The notes under the pieces were generated by a model. It was not told the DNA's origin and ran no database searches. It saw nothing but the letters and a program-made list of their open reading frames with translations. Source: Postechiella marina (GTDB lineage Bacteria > Bacteroidota > Bacteroidia > Flavobacteriales > Flavobacteriaceae). Taken from it: DNA of 64,000 nucleotides. Shown piece by piece: positions 27,657-35,542 of this stretch (position 1 is its first letter; each line of letters begins with the position of its first letter). The stretch is from NCBI RefSeq assembly GCF_039538365.1, contig NZ_BAABCA010000006.1, forward strand, positions 248,001-312,000. The letters run 5' to 3'. Both the position numbers and the translations under genes were made by a program.

Positions 27657-28811
27657 ATGAATTATTTTTCTTCAAATTTTAAACTAGGTATTCTTGGTGG
27701 TGGCCAATTAGGCAAAATGATATTAAACGATACTAGAAAATTTGATATTTATACCTGTGTTTTAGACAACAGCGAAGAAGCACCATGTAAACTAGCTAGT
27801 AACGAATTTTACTTAGGCGATTTAATGGATTTTGATGCTGTTTACAATTTTGGAAAACAAGTTGATGTTTTAACTTTTGAAATAGAAAATGTAAATGTAG
27901 ATGCGCTTGAAGCTCTTGAAAAGGAAGGTGTAAAAGTTTATCCGTCGTCTAAAACATTACGTACTATTCAAAATAAAGCAACTCAAAAAATATTTTACAC
28001 AGATAATAATTTACCAACTGCTCCATTTTCGAGGTTTGCTTACACATCTAAAATTAAAGATGCTATAAACCATGGCAAATTAACTTTACCTTTTGTTTGG
28101 AAAAGCGCACAGTTTGGCTACGATGGTACAGGTGTTAAAATTGTAAAATCTGTTAGCGATTTAGAGCATTTACCAAATGTAGAGTGTATTGCAGAAAACT
28201 TAGTGCCTTTTAAAAACGAATTGGCAGTAATTGTAGTTAGAACACCATCTGGCGACACAAAAACATACCCTGTTGTAGAAATGGAATTTCACCCAGAAGC
28301 CAACCAAGTAGAATATGTTATTTGCCCTGCTAGAATAGACGATGTTGTTGCAAAAAAGGCTCAAAATATTGCTTTAAAAGCATCTAAAGCATTTAACCAT
28401 GTTGGCCTTTTAGCTGTAGAAATGTTTCAAACAGAAAACGACGATATTTTAATTAACGAAGTAGCTCCTAGGCCTCATAATTCTGGGCACCAAACTATAG
28501 AAGCCAGTTACACCTCTCAATTTGAACAACACCTTAGAGCCATTTTAGATTTACCTCTAGGAAGAACTGATAGCAAAGTAGGTGGCGTTATGGTAAACCT
28601 TGTTGGTGCTGAAGGCTATACAGGCAACGTGATTTACAAAAACATTGACAAAATAATGAATATGGATGGAGTTACACCTCATATTTATGGCAAAAAACAA
28701 ACTAGACCATTTAGAAAAATGGGCCACGTTACCATTGTAAACGAAGATTTAAATGAAGCTAGAAAGGTTGCTGAGGCAGTTAAAAAAGCTATTAAAGTTA
28801 TAAGTGAATAA
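27657..28811 (+). CDS. purK: 5-(carboxyamino)imidazole ribonucleotide synthase PurK
   Basis: A 384-residue ATP-grasp enzyme that carboxylates AIR to N5-CAIR using ATP and bicarbonate. It begins with LGILGGGQLGKMI, contains the ATP-grasp IAENLVPFKNELAVIVVR and the catalytic NEVAPRPHNSGHQTIEA signature. A TATTTTTG -7-like box lies at 27620-27627. The purE gene overlaps or abuts its 3' end, as usual for this pathway step. Confidence 0.96.
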   Translation: MNYFSSNFKLGILGGGQLGKMILNDTRKFDIYTCVLDNSEEAPCKLASNEFYLGDLMDFDAVYNFGKQVDVLTFEIENVNVDALEALEKEGVKVYPSSKTLRTIQNKATQKIFYTDNNLPTAPFSRFAYTSKIKDAINHGKLTLPFVWKSAQFGYDGTGVKIVKSVSDLEHLPNVECIAENLVPFKNELAVIVVRTPSGDTKTYPVVEMEFHPEANQVEYVICPARIDDVVAKKAQNIALKASKAFNHVGLLAVEMFQTENDDILINEVAPRPHNSGHQTIEASYTSQFEQHLRAILDLPLGRTDSKVGGVMVNLVGAEGYTGNVIYKNIDKIMNMDGVTPHIYGKKQTRPFRKMGHVTIVNEDLNEARKVAEAVKKAIKVISE

Positions 28812-28827
28812 TTCTCAAAAAAAAGAC

Positions 28828-29310
28828 ATGAGTAAAATAGGTATTATTATGGGAAGCAAAAGTGATCTTCCTATTATGAAGGATGCTGTAGACATCTTAA
28901 AAGGTTTTGATATTGAAGTTGAAGTCGATATTGTTTCGGCTCACAGAACACCCGAAAAATTATTTGATTACGGTAAAAACGCCCACACCAAAGGCTATTC
29001 TGTTATTATCGCTGGAGCAGGTGGTGCAGCACATTTACCAGGCATGATTGCTTCTTTATCGCCATTACCTGTTATAGGTGTACCTATTAAAAGCAGCAAT
29101 TCTATTGATGGTTGGGATTCTGTTTTATCCATTCTACAAATGCCAGGAGGTGTTCCTGTTGCAACTGTTGCTTTAAACGGAGCAAAGAACGCTGGTATTT
29201 TAGCTGCTCAAATTATAGGATCTAGCGATAAATGTGTATTAGACAAAGTAATAGCTTACAAAGAAGGCTTAAAAATAATGGTGCATAAATCAGCAGAAGA
29301 TTTAAAATAA
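28828..29310 (+). CDS. purE: 5-(carboxyamino)imidazole ribonucleotide mutase PurE
   Basis: A 160-residue class I PurE that converts N5-CAIR to CAIR. The N terminus MSKIGIIMGSKSDLPIMK, the AHRTPEK substrate loop with catalytic His, and GAGGAAHLPGM are all intact. I chose the ATG at 28828 because it gives the canonical N terminus; an in-frame GTG at 28804 that overlaps purK would add eight non-conserved residues. A terminator hairpin follows immediately. Confidence 0.95.
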   Translation: MSKIGIIMGSKSDLPIMKDAVDILKGFDIEVEVDIVSAHRTPEKLFDYGKNAHTKGYSVIIAGAGGAAHLPGMIASLSPLPVIGVPIKSSNSIDGWDSVLSILQMPGGVPVATVALNGAKNAGILAAQIIGSSDKCVLDKVIAYKEGLKIMVHKSAEDLK

Positions 29311-29312
29311 AA

Positions 29313-29336
29313 AAACCTCGAATAAATTCGAGGTTT
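29313..29336 (+). terminator. Intrinsic terminator after purKE
   Basis: AAACCTCGAA (29313-29322) pairs perfectly with TTCGAGGTTT (29327-29336) around the loop TAAA, directly behind the purE stop codon. The T tract is short. Confidence 0.8.
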
Positions 29337-29469
29337 CCGTAGCTATTAACAATAATTCATTAGAGCTATGAGATAACTCCTCGAAAAATCTGTGCAAATA
29401 TATATAATATATTCAATATATCAGTATATTTTTAAGTAAAATTTAACATTTCTTTGATATTCTAAGATT

Positions 29470-31509
29470 ATGACAAAAAACATATTACTTCAAAAATTTA
29501 AAACAACATACAATACAGCGCCCTTTTCTCAAATAAAAAACGAAGACTACCTACCTGCCTTTAAACAAGCTATTGAAGATGCAAGAGCAGAAATAGACGC
29601 GATAACAAACAATTCTGAACCTGCTACTTTTCAAAATACAATAGAGGCTTTAGATTTTTCTGGAGAGCAATTAGATAGAATATCTTCTATCTTTTTTAAT
29701 TTAAACTCTGCCGAAACAAACGAAACAATTCAAAAAATAGCACAAGAAATATCGCCTTTATTATCTGAGTTTGGAAACGATATTACTTTAAACGAAGGAT
29801 TATTTAAACGTGTAAAAGCTGTTTACTCAAAAAAAGACTCCCTTTCTTTATCTACCGAACAACAAACACTTCTTGATAAAAAATATAAGAGTTTTTCTAG
29901 AAATGGAGCTAATTTAACTGAAGACAAAAAAGAAAAGCTAAGAGAAATAGACAAAAAACTAAGTCAGTTAAGTCTTAAATTTGGAGAAAATGTATTAGCC
30001 GAAACAAATAAGTTTGAAATGCTTATTACAAATGAATCTGATTTATCGGGTTTACCAGAAGGCACCAAAGAAGCTGCTAAACAACTAGCAGAATCTAAAG
30101 AAAAAGATGGTTGGTTATTTACTTTAGATTACCCTAGCTATATTCCGTTTGTAACTTATGCAGACAACAGAGAACTTAGAAAAAAACTTACACTTGCAGC
30201 AGGAAGTAAAGCGTTTAAAAATGATGACTTAGACAATCAAGACATTGTTTTACAAATTACAAAATTAAGACATAATCGAGCTAATCTTTTAGGTTACAAA
30301 ACACACGCCCATTTTGTATTGGAAGAGCGCATGGCGCAAACTCCAGAAACTGTTTTAAACTTTTCGAACGAACTGTTAGAAAAAGCAAAACCTGCTGCCA
30401 AAGCAGAATTTAAAAACCTAGAGAACTTTGCTAAAGAACTTGATAATATTGATAGATTAGAAAAGTGGGATGGCTCTTATTACTCTGAAAAACTAAAGCA
30501 AAAGCTATTTAGTTTAGATGATGAAAAACTAAAGCCTTATTTTAAATTAGAAAATGTAATTGATGGTGCTTTTGCTGTGGCCAATAAACTTTTCGATTTA
30601 AAATTTGAAGAAATTGACACTATAGATAAATACCATCAAGATGTATTAACATACAAAGTGACTAATAAAAATGGCAACTTAATTGCTTTATTTTATGCCG
30701 ACTTTTTCCCTAGATCAGGAAAAAGAAATGGCGCATGGATGACCTCTTACAAACCTCAATTTGTTAAAAACGAAGAAGACAACAGACCTCATGTTTCTAT
30801 TGTTTGTAACTTTACAAAACCAACAAAAAGCAAACCATCACTTTTAACGTTTAACGAGGTTACTACCTTATTCCACGAATTTGGACACGCACTACACGGT
30901 ATGCTTGCCAATACAGTATACCCTAGCTTATCTGGAACTAGCGTATTTTGGGATTTTGTAGAGCTACCAAGTCAAATACTAGAAAACTGGTGTTACGAAA
31001 AAGAAGCGTTAGAGTTATTTGCAAGACATTACGAAACCAACGAAGTAATACCTATGGAATTGGTTAATAAAATAAAAGAGTCGGCTACATTTCACGAAGG
31101 TATGCAAACGCTTCGCCAATTAAGCTTCGGGCTATTAGACATGAGTTGGCACGCTAACGAAAACCCAGAATCTATAGAATCTGTTAAAGCTCACGAAACA
31201 CATGTTTTTAAAAATACATCGCTTTATCCTGAAACACAAGAGACTTGTATGAGTACTGCATTTTCTCATATTTTTCAAGGCGGATATTCTTCTGGATATT
31301 ACAGCTACAAATGGGCAGAAGTTTTAGATGCAGATGCTTTTGAATACTTTAAAGAGGCAGGAATATTTAACAAAGACGTGGCTACTAAATTTAAAGACCA
31401 TGTATTGTCGCAAGGTGGAACAGAAAACCCGATGACGCTTTACAAACGTTTTAGAGGTCAAGAACCAAAACCAGAAGCGTTGTTAAAGCGTGCTGGATTG
31501 TTAAAATAA
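29470..31509 (+). CDS. M3 family oligopeptidase
   Basis: A 679-residue zinc peptidase of the M3A type (oligopeptidase A / dipeptidyl carboxypeptidase). The zinc motif LFHEFGHALHG (H469, E470, H473) and the downstream Glu ligand in the WDFVELPSQILENW helix are present. No signal peptide is visible, so it probably degrades short peptides in the cytoplasm. The substrate-binding Tyr/His region near GGYSSGYYSYKWAEVLDADAF is conserved. It stands alone between two hairpins. Confidence 0.93.
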   Translation: MTKNILLQKFKTTYNTAPFSQIKNEDYLPAFKQAIEDARAEIDAITNNSEPATFQNTIEALDFSGEQLDRISSIFFNLNSAETNETIQKIAQEISPLLSEFGNDITLNEGLFKRVKAVYSKKDSLSLSTEQQTLLDKKYKSFSRNGANLTEDKKEKLREIDKKLSQLSLKFGENVLAETNKFEMLITNESDLSGLPEGTKEAAKQLAESKEKDGWLFTLDYPSYIPFVTYADNRELRKKLTLAAGSKAFKNDDLDNQDIVLQITKLRHNRANLLGYKTHAHFVLEERMAQTPETVLNFSNELLEKAKPAAKAEFKNLENFAKELDNIDRLEKWDGSYYSEKLKQKLFSLDDEKLKPYFKLENVIDGAFAVANKLFDLKFEEIDTIDKYHQDVLTYKVTNKNGNLIALFYADFFPRSGKRNGAWMTSYKPQFVKNEEDNRPHVSIVCNFTKPTKSKPSLLTFNEVTTLFHEFGHALHGMLANTVYPSLSGTSVFWDFVELPSQILENWCYEKEALELFARHYETNEVIPMELVNKIKESATFHEGMQTLRQLSFGLLDMSWHANENPESIESVKAHETHVFKNTSLYPETQETCMSTAFSHIFQGGYSSGYYSYKWAEVLDADAFEYFKEAGIFNKDVATKFKDHVLSQGGTENPMTLYKRFRGQEPKPEALLKRAGLLK

Positions 31510-31514
31510 GAATT

Positions 31515-31544
31515 AAAAGGTTGAATGTTACAATTCAGCCTTTT
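31515..31544 (+). terminator. Intrinsic terminator after the M3 peptidase gene
   Basis: AAAAGGTTGAAT (31515-31526) pairs with ATTCAGCCTTTT (31533-31544), with one G-T wobble, around a 6-base loop and ends in T residues. Confidence 0.75.
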
Positions 31545-31554
31545 AAATTAAAAT

Positions 31555-31580
31555 AAACTTTCAATAATTACTGAAAGTTT
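31555..31580. promoter_or_regulatory. Palindromic operator 1, upstream of the GbsR-type regulator
   Basis: AAACTTTCA (31555-31563), 8-base spacer, TGAAAGTTT (31572-31580): perfect 9-base arms, 24 bases before the regulator start codon. The same palindrome with the same spacer length recurs at 32121-32144. The low GC content and position argue for a protein-binding site rather than a terminator. Confidence 0.7.
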
Positions 31581-31603
31581 AAAAATTTTAATATATTTAC
31601 ACC

Positions 31604-32107
31604 ATGGAATACGAAGAAGCAAAAGAAAAATTTATTACAACCTGGGGGAGTTTAGGCTCTTTATGGGGTATAAATAAAGCTATGGCACAAATACAATCGC
31701 TTCTTTTTATTTCTACAAAACCTCTTTCTATGGAAGAGATTATGGAAGAACTTCAAATTTCGAGAGGAAACACAAGTATGAATCTGCGCCAGTTAATGGA
31801 TTGGGGCATTGTAACAAAAGAATCTGTACGCGGAGAGCGCAAAGATTTTTTTACCACAGAAAAAAATGTACAAGAATTAGCAAGACATATTGCAAAAGAA
31901 CGAAGCAGACGAGAAATAAAACCTGTAATTAAAATTTTAAAAGATGTTAGCTCTATTAAAGACGATGGTACAGCCAAAACAAAAGAATTAATAAAACAAA
32001 CTAAAGCATTACACGATTTAACCGAAAATGCTGATGCTATAATTAATAAGTTAGTTAGTCAAGAACAAAACTGGATAACTAAATCTTTAATCAAACTATT
32101 TAAATAA
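31604..32107 (+). CDS. GbsR/MarR-type HTH transcriptional regulator
   Basis: A 167-residue winged-helix regulator of the GbsR family. It opens with the family-typical FITTWGSLGSLWGINKAMAQI; the HTH is LSMEEIMEELQISRGNTSMNLRQL (about 45-68) and the wing is GERKDFFTT. A C-terminal helical region probably dimerises. Matching palindromes before this gene and before the following membrane-protein operon suggest that it controls both. GbsR in Bacillus senses choline; the effector here is unknown. Confidence 0.88.
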   Translation: MEYEEAKEKFITTWGSLGSLWGINKAMAQIQSLLFISTKPLSMEEIMEELQISRGNTSMNLRQLMDWGIVTKESVRGERKDFFTTEKNVQELARHIAKERSRREIKPVIKILKDVSSIKDDGTAKTKELIKQTKALHDLTENADAIINKLVSQEQNWITKSLIKLFK

Positions 32108-32120
32108 AAAATTTAAATAT

Positions 32121-32144
32121 AACTTTCAATAGTTTCTGAAAGTT
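32121..32144. promoter_or_regulatory. Palindromic operator 2, upstream of the membrane-protein/DUF2071 operon
   Basis: AACTTTCA (32121-32128), 8-base spacer, TGAAAGTT (32137-32144), 17 bases before the next start codon. The spacer (ATAGTTTC) resembles that of operator 1 (ATAATTAC), so the two sites are near copies on either side of the regulator gene. Confidence 0.7.
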
Positions 32145-32161
32145 TAAAACATACAAGAAAA

Positions 32162-32515
32162 ATGAAACTAATACACTATATAAATGCCACGGTCTATTCA
32201 ATATTTTTTATTTTATCTACAAGTAGTTTTTTAAGCTCTGGCAAAACCGATTTCTTAATTCTAGCCCATATAACTCTTGGTATACTACAACCCATTTTAG
32301 CTTTAATACTATTAACATATTTAGGTATAATTAGCTCATTTAAAAAAAAGCTATTAGCTATCTATTGGCTAATTGTTATATCATTTTTTGTTATAATCAC
32401 CTTTATAAGCACTCTAAATTTAGACTCTAAGCTAATCTTTCAATGCTTCTCTTGCCTACCTGCTTTAATAGCCACCTACTTTGTATATGTTACTTACAAA
32501 ATAAACATTAAATAA
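32162..32515 (+). CDS. Small four-helix membrane protein
   Basis: A 117-residue protein made almost entirely of four hydrophobic helices with short loops. No domain is recognised. It is the first gene of a three-gene unit (gaps of two and about ten bases) behind operator 2 and is therefore probably regulated by the GbsR-type protein. Confidence 0.65.
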   Translation: MKLIHYINATVYSIFFILSTSSFLSSGKTDFLILAHITLGILQPILALILLTYLGIISSFKKKLLAIYWLIVISFFVIITFISTLNLDSKLIFQCFSCLPALIATYFVYVTYKINIK

Positions 32516-32517
32516 TT

Positions 32518-32949
32518 ATGAAACTACAAATTCCCTATTGGTTAATTATTTTATCTGGATGTGGACAAATATTCACTGCAATAATTTACCCATATATAAG
32601 ACACAAAGTTTTCGATTGGTATAATGATGTTAAGCAATTAAAACCGCTTAATCAAGAAATTGCAAAAACATACGGTCGCTATATTCAAGGATTAAATTTT
32701 TCTTTTGGTGTTATTACTATTCTAATACCAAAAGATCTTCAAAACCAATCGAATTTAGCTATAGCCATAACAACATTAATTGCAAGTTATTGGGTTGGCA
32801 AAGTCGCTACTCAAATTGCTTATTATCCTATGTATTCTATACCTCAAAAAAGAATATTTAAAATAGGTAGTTATGGAATGAATATGCTCTTTTTATTATT
32901 TGCTTTGGTATTTACTCTTCTATCTATCATTAATATTTTCAAACTTTAA
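32518..32949 (+). CDS. Small membrane protein of unknown function
   Basis: A 143-residue protein with hydrophobic helices at about 7-25, 55-75, 80-98 and 118-140. It starts two bases after the previous gene. A charged loop (RHKVFDWYNDVKQLKPLNQE) follows helix 1. Nothing specific is recognised; the operon suggests a shared envelope role with the neighbouring membrane protein and the DUF2071 protein. Confidence 0.65.
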   Translation: MKLQIPYWLIILSGCGQIFTAIIYPYIRHKVFDWYNDVKQLKPLNQEIAKTYGRYIQGLNFSFGVITILIPKDLQNQSNLAIAITTLIASYWVGKVATQIAYYPMYSIPQKRIFKIGSYGMNMLFLLFALVFTLLSIINIFKL

Positions 32950-32959
32950 AACTATTTTT

Positions 32960-33691
32960 ATGGCAACATCTAACATATTTATGACAGGAAATTGGAAAAA
33001 TTTAATTATGTCTACATACCAAGTAAACAGTAAAATACTAGAACCCTATTTGCCAAAAGACACAGAAATAGACTTATACAAAGGTAAAGCACTAATAAGC
33101 ATGGTTGCCTTTACGTTTTCTAAAGTGCGCTTTTTTGGTATTCCTGTTCCTTTTCATCAGGAATTTGGACAAATTAATTTTCGCTTTTATGTAAAATCTA
33201 AAATCGACGGAAGTAAAGGTGTTGTTTTTATTAAAGAGTTTGCTCCGAAACCACTTATTGCCTGGGTTGGAAATTTAATATATAACGAGCCTTACCATTA
33301 TAAAAAAATATACTTTAACATTACTAAAAAGAGCAATAACGCAACTATTAGGTACACACATAAAACAATAAAAATAGTAGCAAAAAACACCTTAAAAACA
33401 CAAAAATTAAAACCAGAATCTATAAACCATTTTGTGGTAGATAGATATATTGCATTTATAAAAAACAGCAAGAAAAAAACGGTTAAGTACACTATAAACC
33501 ATAAACCTTGGCTGTTAATACAAACTAAAACCATTACTGTTAATAATAAAATTCTAGATTTATTACCATCTAAATTTAAAGAGGCAAAACACATAACATC
33601 TTGTTTTGTAGATGGCTCTTATGTTACTGTTGCTAAAGGCGTATTACAACCCACGTTTTTAAAACAAAAAAGTCTTGTTGTAACTACATAG
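32960..33691 (+). CDS. DUF2071 (YqjF-like) protein
   Basis: About 243 residues of family DUF2071. Core features: NWKNLIMSTYQVNSKILEPYLPK at the N terminus, LISMVAFTFSKVRFFGIPVPF and NFRFYVK, then a C-terminal half that is poorly conserved. The start is placed at the ATG at 32960, because the longer frame from 32900 would overlap the preceding gene by 50 bases. The fold is related to acetoacetate decarboxylase, but activity is unknown. Last gene of the predicted GbsR-controlled operon. Confidence 0.82.
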   Translation: MATSNIFMTGNWKNLIMSTYQVNSKILEPYLPKDTEIDLYKGKALISMVAFTFSKVRFFGIPVPFHQEFGQINFRFYVKSKIDGSKGVVFIKEFAPKPLIAWVGNLIYNEPYHYKKIYFNITKKSNNATIRYTHKTIKIVAKNTLKTQKLKPESINHFVVDRYIAFIKNSKKKTVKYTINHKPWLLIQTKTITVNNKILDLLPSKFKEAKHITSCFVDGSYVTVAKGVLQPTFLKQKSLVVTT

Positions 33692-33774
33692 CAAACCTAC
33701 ATTTTAAATGATTTTGGAATAAAAACAGTTTTTAATTATTTTATGCTATTTTTGAAAAAAACAATTGTTTATCA

Positions 33775-34326
33775 ATGCCAAACCATAAAATAAATCCTAA
33801 TAAATGGATTGATTTATATTCTGATTATCTTTTTAACTATACTATATCTCGTGTAAGTGATAGAGAAATAGCTCAAGATCTTGTTCAAGATACTTTTTTA
33901 GCAGGTTTAAAATCTATGAAGAATTTTAAAGGTGAAGCTAGCGAGCGCACTTGGCTTATCTCTATTTTAAAAAGAAAAATTATAGATCATTACAGAAAAA
34001 TAAATTCTAAAAAAGGTAAAGCCGAAGTTAGAATGACCTATTCTGGTGAAGAAAATGAAGGTGATTGGCTAGAAGAACGTGTTGCAGACCCTTTTGATAA
34101 AACTGCTGAAGACACTATAGAAAATGAAGAGTTAAGCAGCGCTATTTATAATTGTTTAGACAAACTCCCTAAAAAACAATCTGATGTTTTTAAAATGAAA
34201 ACCATTTTAAATTACGAAACAGAAGTTATTTGTAATGAACTAAATATCACTGCGTCTAATCTTTGGGTAATTATTCACAGAGCAAGAACAGCAATGGCTA
34301 ATTGCCTTGAAGAAAATTGGTTTTAA
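33775..34326 (+). CDS. ECF RNA polymerase sigma factor
   Basis: A 183-residue sigma-70 family protein. Region 2 (about 15-85) contains IAQDLVQDTFLAGLKSM and ERTWLISILKRKIIDHYRK; region 4 (about 125-175) contains LPKKQSDVFKMK and CNELNITASNLWVIIHRAR. A TATTTTTG box lies at 33747-33754. The stop is three bases before a small zinc-motif protein gene, its probable anti-sigma factor. The long region 2-4 linker with an acidic segment is typical of Bacteroidetes relatives. Confidence 0.93.
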   Translation: MPNHKINPNKWIDLYSDYLFNYTISRVSDREIAQDLVQDTFLAGLKSMKNFKGEASERTWLISILKRKIIDHYRKINSKKGKAEVRMTYSGEENEGDWLEERVADPFDKTAEDTIENEELSSAIYNCLDKLPKKQSDVFKMKTILNYETEVICNELNITASNLWVIIHRARTAMANCLEENWF

Positions 34327-34329
34327 ATT

Positions 34330-34593
34330 ATGAGTAAAAAGAATAAAATATTTTTAGCGTGTGATGAAGCACAACATGTTTGCAATAAAACACAATATAA
34401 AAACTCTACATTTTGGGAAAAAATAAAGTTAAATATTCATTTATTATATTGTGCAGCTTGTAGAAAATATAGTAGTAATAATTCAAAATTAACTAAGATT
34501 GTTAAACAATCGAATGTAGACTGTTTAGATGACGATTGTAAAGAAGCCATGAGAAAAGAGCTTGAAAAAGCAATAAAAGAAAACGCGCTTTAG
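34330..34593 (+). CDS. Small ZAS-type anti-sigma-like protein
   Basis: An 87-residue soluble protein. HLLYCAAC (H-x3-C-x2-C, about residues 37-44) is the zinc anti-sigma (ZAS) signature, preceded by CDEAQHVCNK. It follows the ECF gene at once, as expected for a cognate anti-sigma factor. Homologues next to gcvP may be misnamed glycine dehydrogenase; nothing here supports that. Its stop overlaps the stop of the convergent UbiA-like gene. Confidence 0.8.
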   Translation: MSKKNKIFLACDEAQHVCNKTQYKNSTFWEKIKLNIHLLYCAACRKYSSNNSKLTKIVKQSNVDCLDDDCKEAMRKELEKAIKENAL

Positions 34594-35423
34594 TTAAACA
34601 ATAGCATAAAAATTAACCATAAAACCGGTACACCTTCAACCAAAAACGAGCTAAAATATTTTCCCTGCTCTTTTTTAGATATTAAAATTAAAACTCCTGT
34701 TATTAAAGCTATAGTTATTAAAACCGAAGTATTAACTGCAATAATATCATTCTTAAAAAATTGAAGCAAACAAAAAACAAAAAGCAATAAAACACCCATT
34801 AATTTTGTTTTTACTACCCCTATTTTTTGTGGTATGGTAGACAACTTTAAACTATCATACTGTAAGTCTCTTATTTCAAACGGAAGCATTAATGCCATGA
34901 TAAATAAAAACTGCTGAGTTGCTGTAATAAAAACATCGGCACCTAACAAAACATTGGTGTTTATTAATGGCAAAAAAACTGTAACACCAGACCAAATTAA
35001 AGCTATTAAATAAATTTTTAATCCGCCTATACTTCTTAAATTCTGCTGACTATCTAGAAACAAACGCTTTGGCAAAAAAGGAATAGCATATAAAAAGGTA
35101 AGCAACCCCAAACCGCCAATATAAACCAAGGTTTTTAGCTCTAACTTCAACGCATAAAAACACATTAAAACAAAACAAATTAAAGAGAATAATTGTATGG
35201 CTTTTAACCAAGTGGTTAATCGTCTATGATGAAATTTTGCAACCCCAAAGTATTTTACAAAATTATACCCAGTAATGGTAGCAAAAAAATTAAAACATAA
35301 GATGTTTTCGTTGTAGGCTTTACCAAACTCTAAAAGCGTAATCCAAGATAAAGCATATACAGATAATGCAACGTGAACACTACTATTTATATAAAAATTA
35401 AAAAGTTGCTTTATAAGCTTCAT
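34590..35423 (-). CDS. UbiA-like polytopic membrane protein
   Basis: A 277-residue protein with about eight or nine membrane helices, resembling the UbiA prenyltransferase superfamily. The second acidic motif is recognisable in LPFEIRDLQYDSLKLSTIP (about 175-195). The first UbiA motif (N-x3-D-x3-D) has no matching Asp residues (NFVKYFGVAKFHHRR stands in its place). It may therefore be a non-canonical or inactive relative. It diverges from gcvP. Confidence 0.65.
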   Translation of the reverse strand: MKLIKQLFNFYINSSVHVALSVYALSWITLLEFGKAYNENILCFNFFATITGYNFVKYFGVAKFHHRRLTTWLKAIQLFSLICFVLMCFYALKLELKTLVYIGGLGLLTFLYAIPFLPKRLFLDSQQNLRSIGGLKIYLIALIWSGVTVFLPLINTNVLLGADVFITATQQFLFIMALMLPFEIRDLQYDSLKLSTIPQKIGVVKTKLMGVLLLFVFCLLQFFKNDIIAVNTSVLITIALITGVLILISKKEQGKYFSSFLVEGVPVLWLIFMLLFN

Positions 35424-35542
35424 TTCACAAAAATAATCAAAGTGTTGACAACATATTAAAATGGTTAAAAACTTTCCACTTTTCTCAAAAAAATCATGCT
35501 TTATTTACTTATTTTTGCGAATTATTTAAACAATTTAGCTTA

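Noticed and set aside
28804..28827. GTG start for purE overlapping purK
   Set aside because: It would add eight residues absent from the PurE family; the ATG at 28828 gives the canonical N terminus.
31555..31580. Terminator reading of the palindrome before the GbsR-type gene
   Set aside because: A better terminator lies at 31515-31544, the arms are AT-rich, and the same palindrome precedes another gene start; operator is the better reading.
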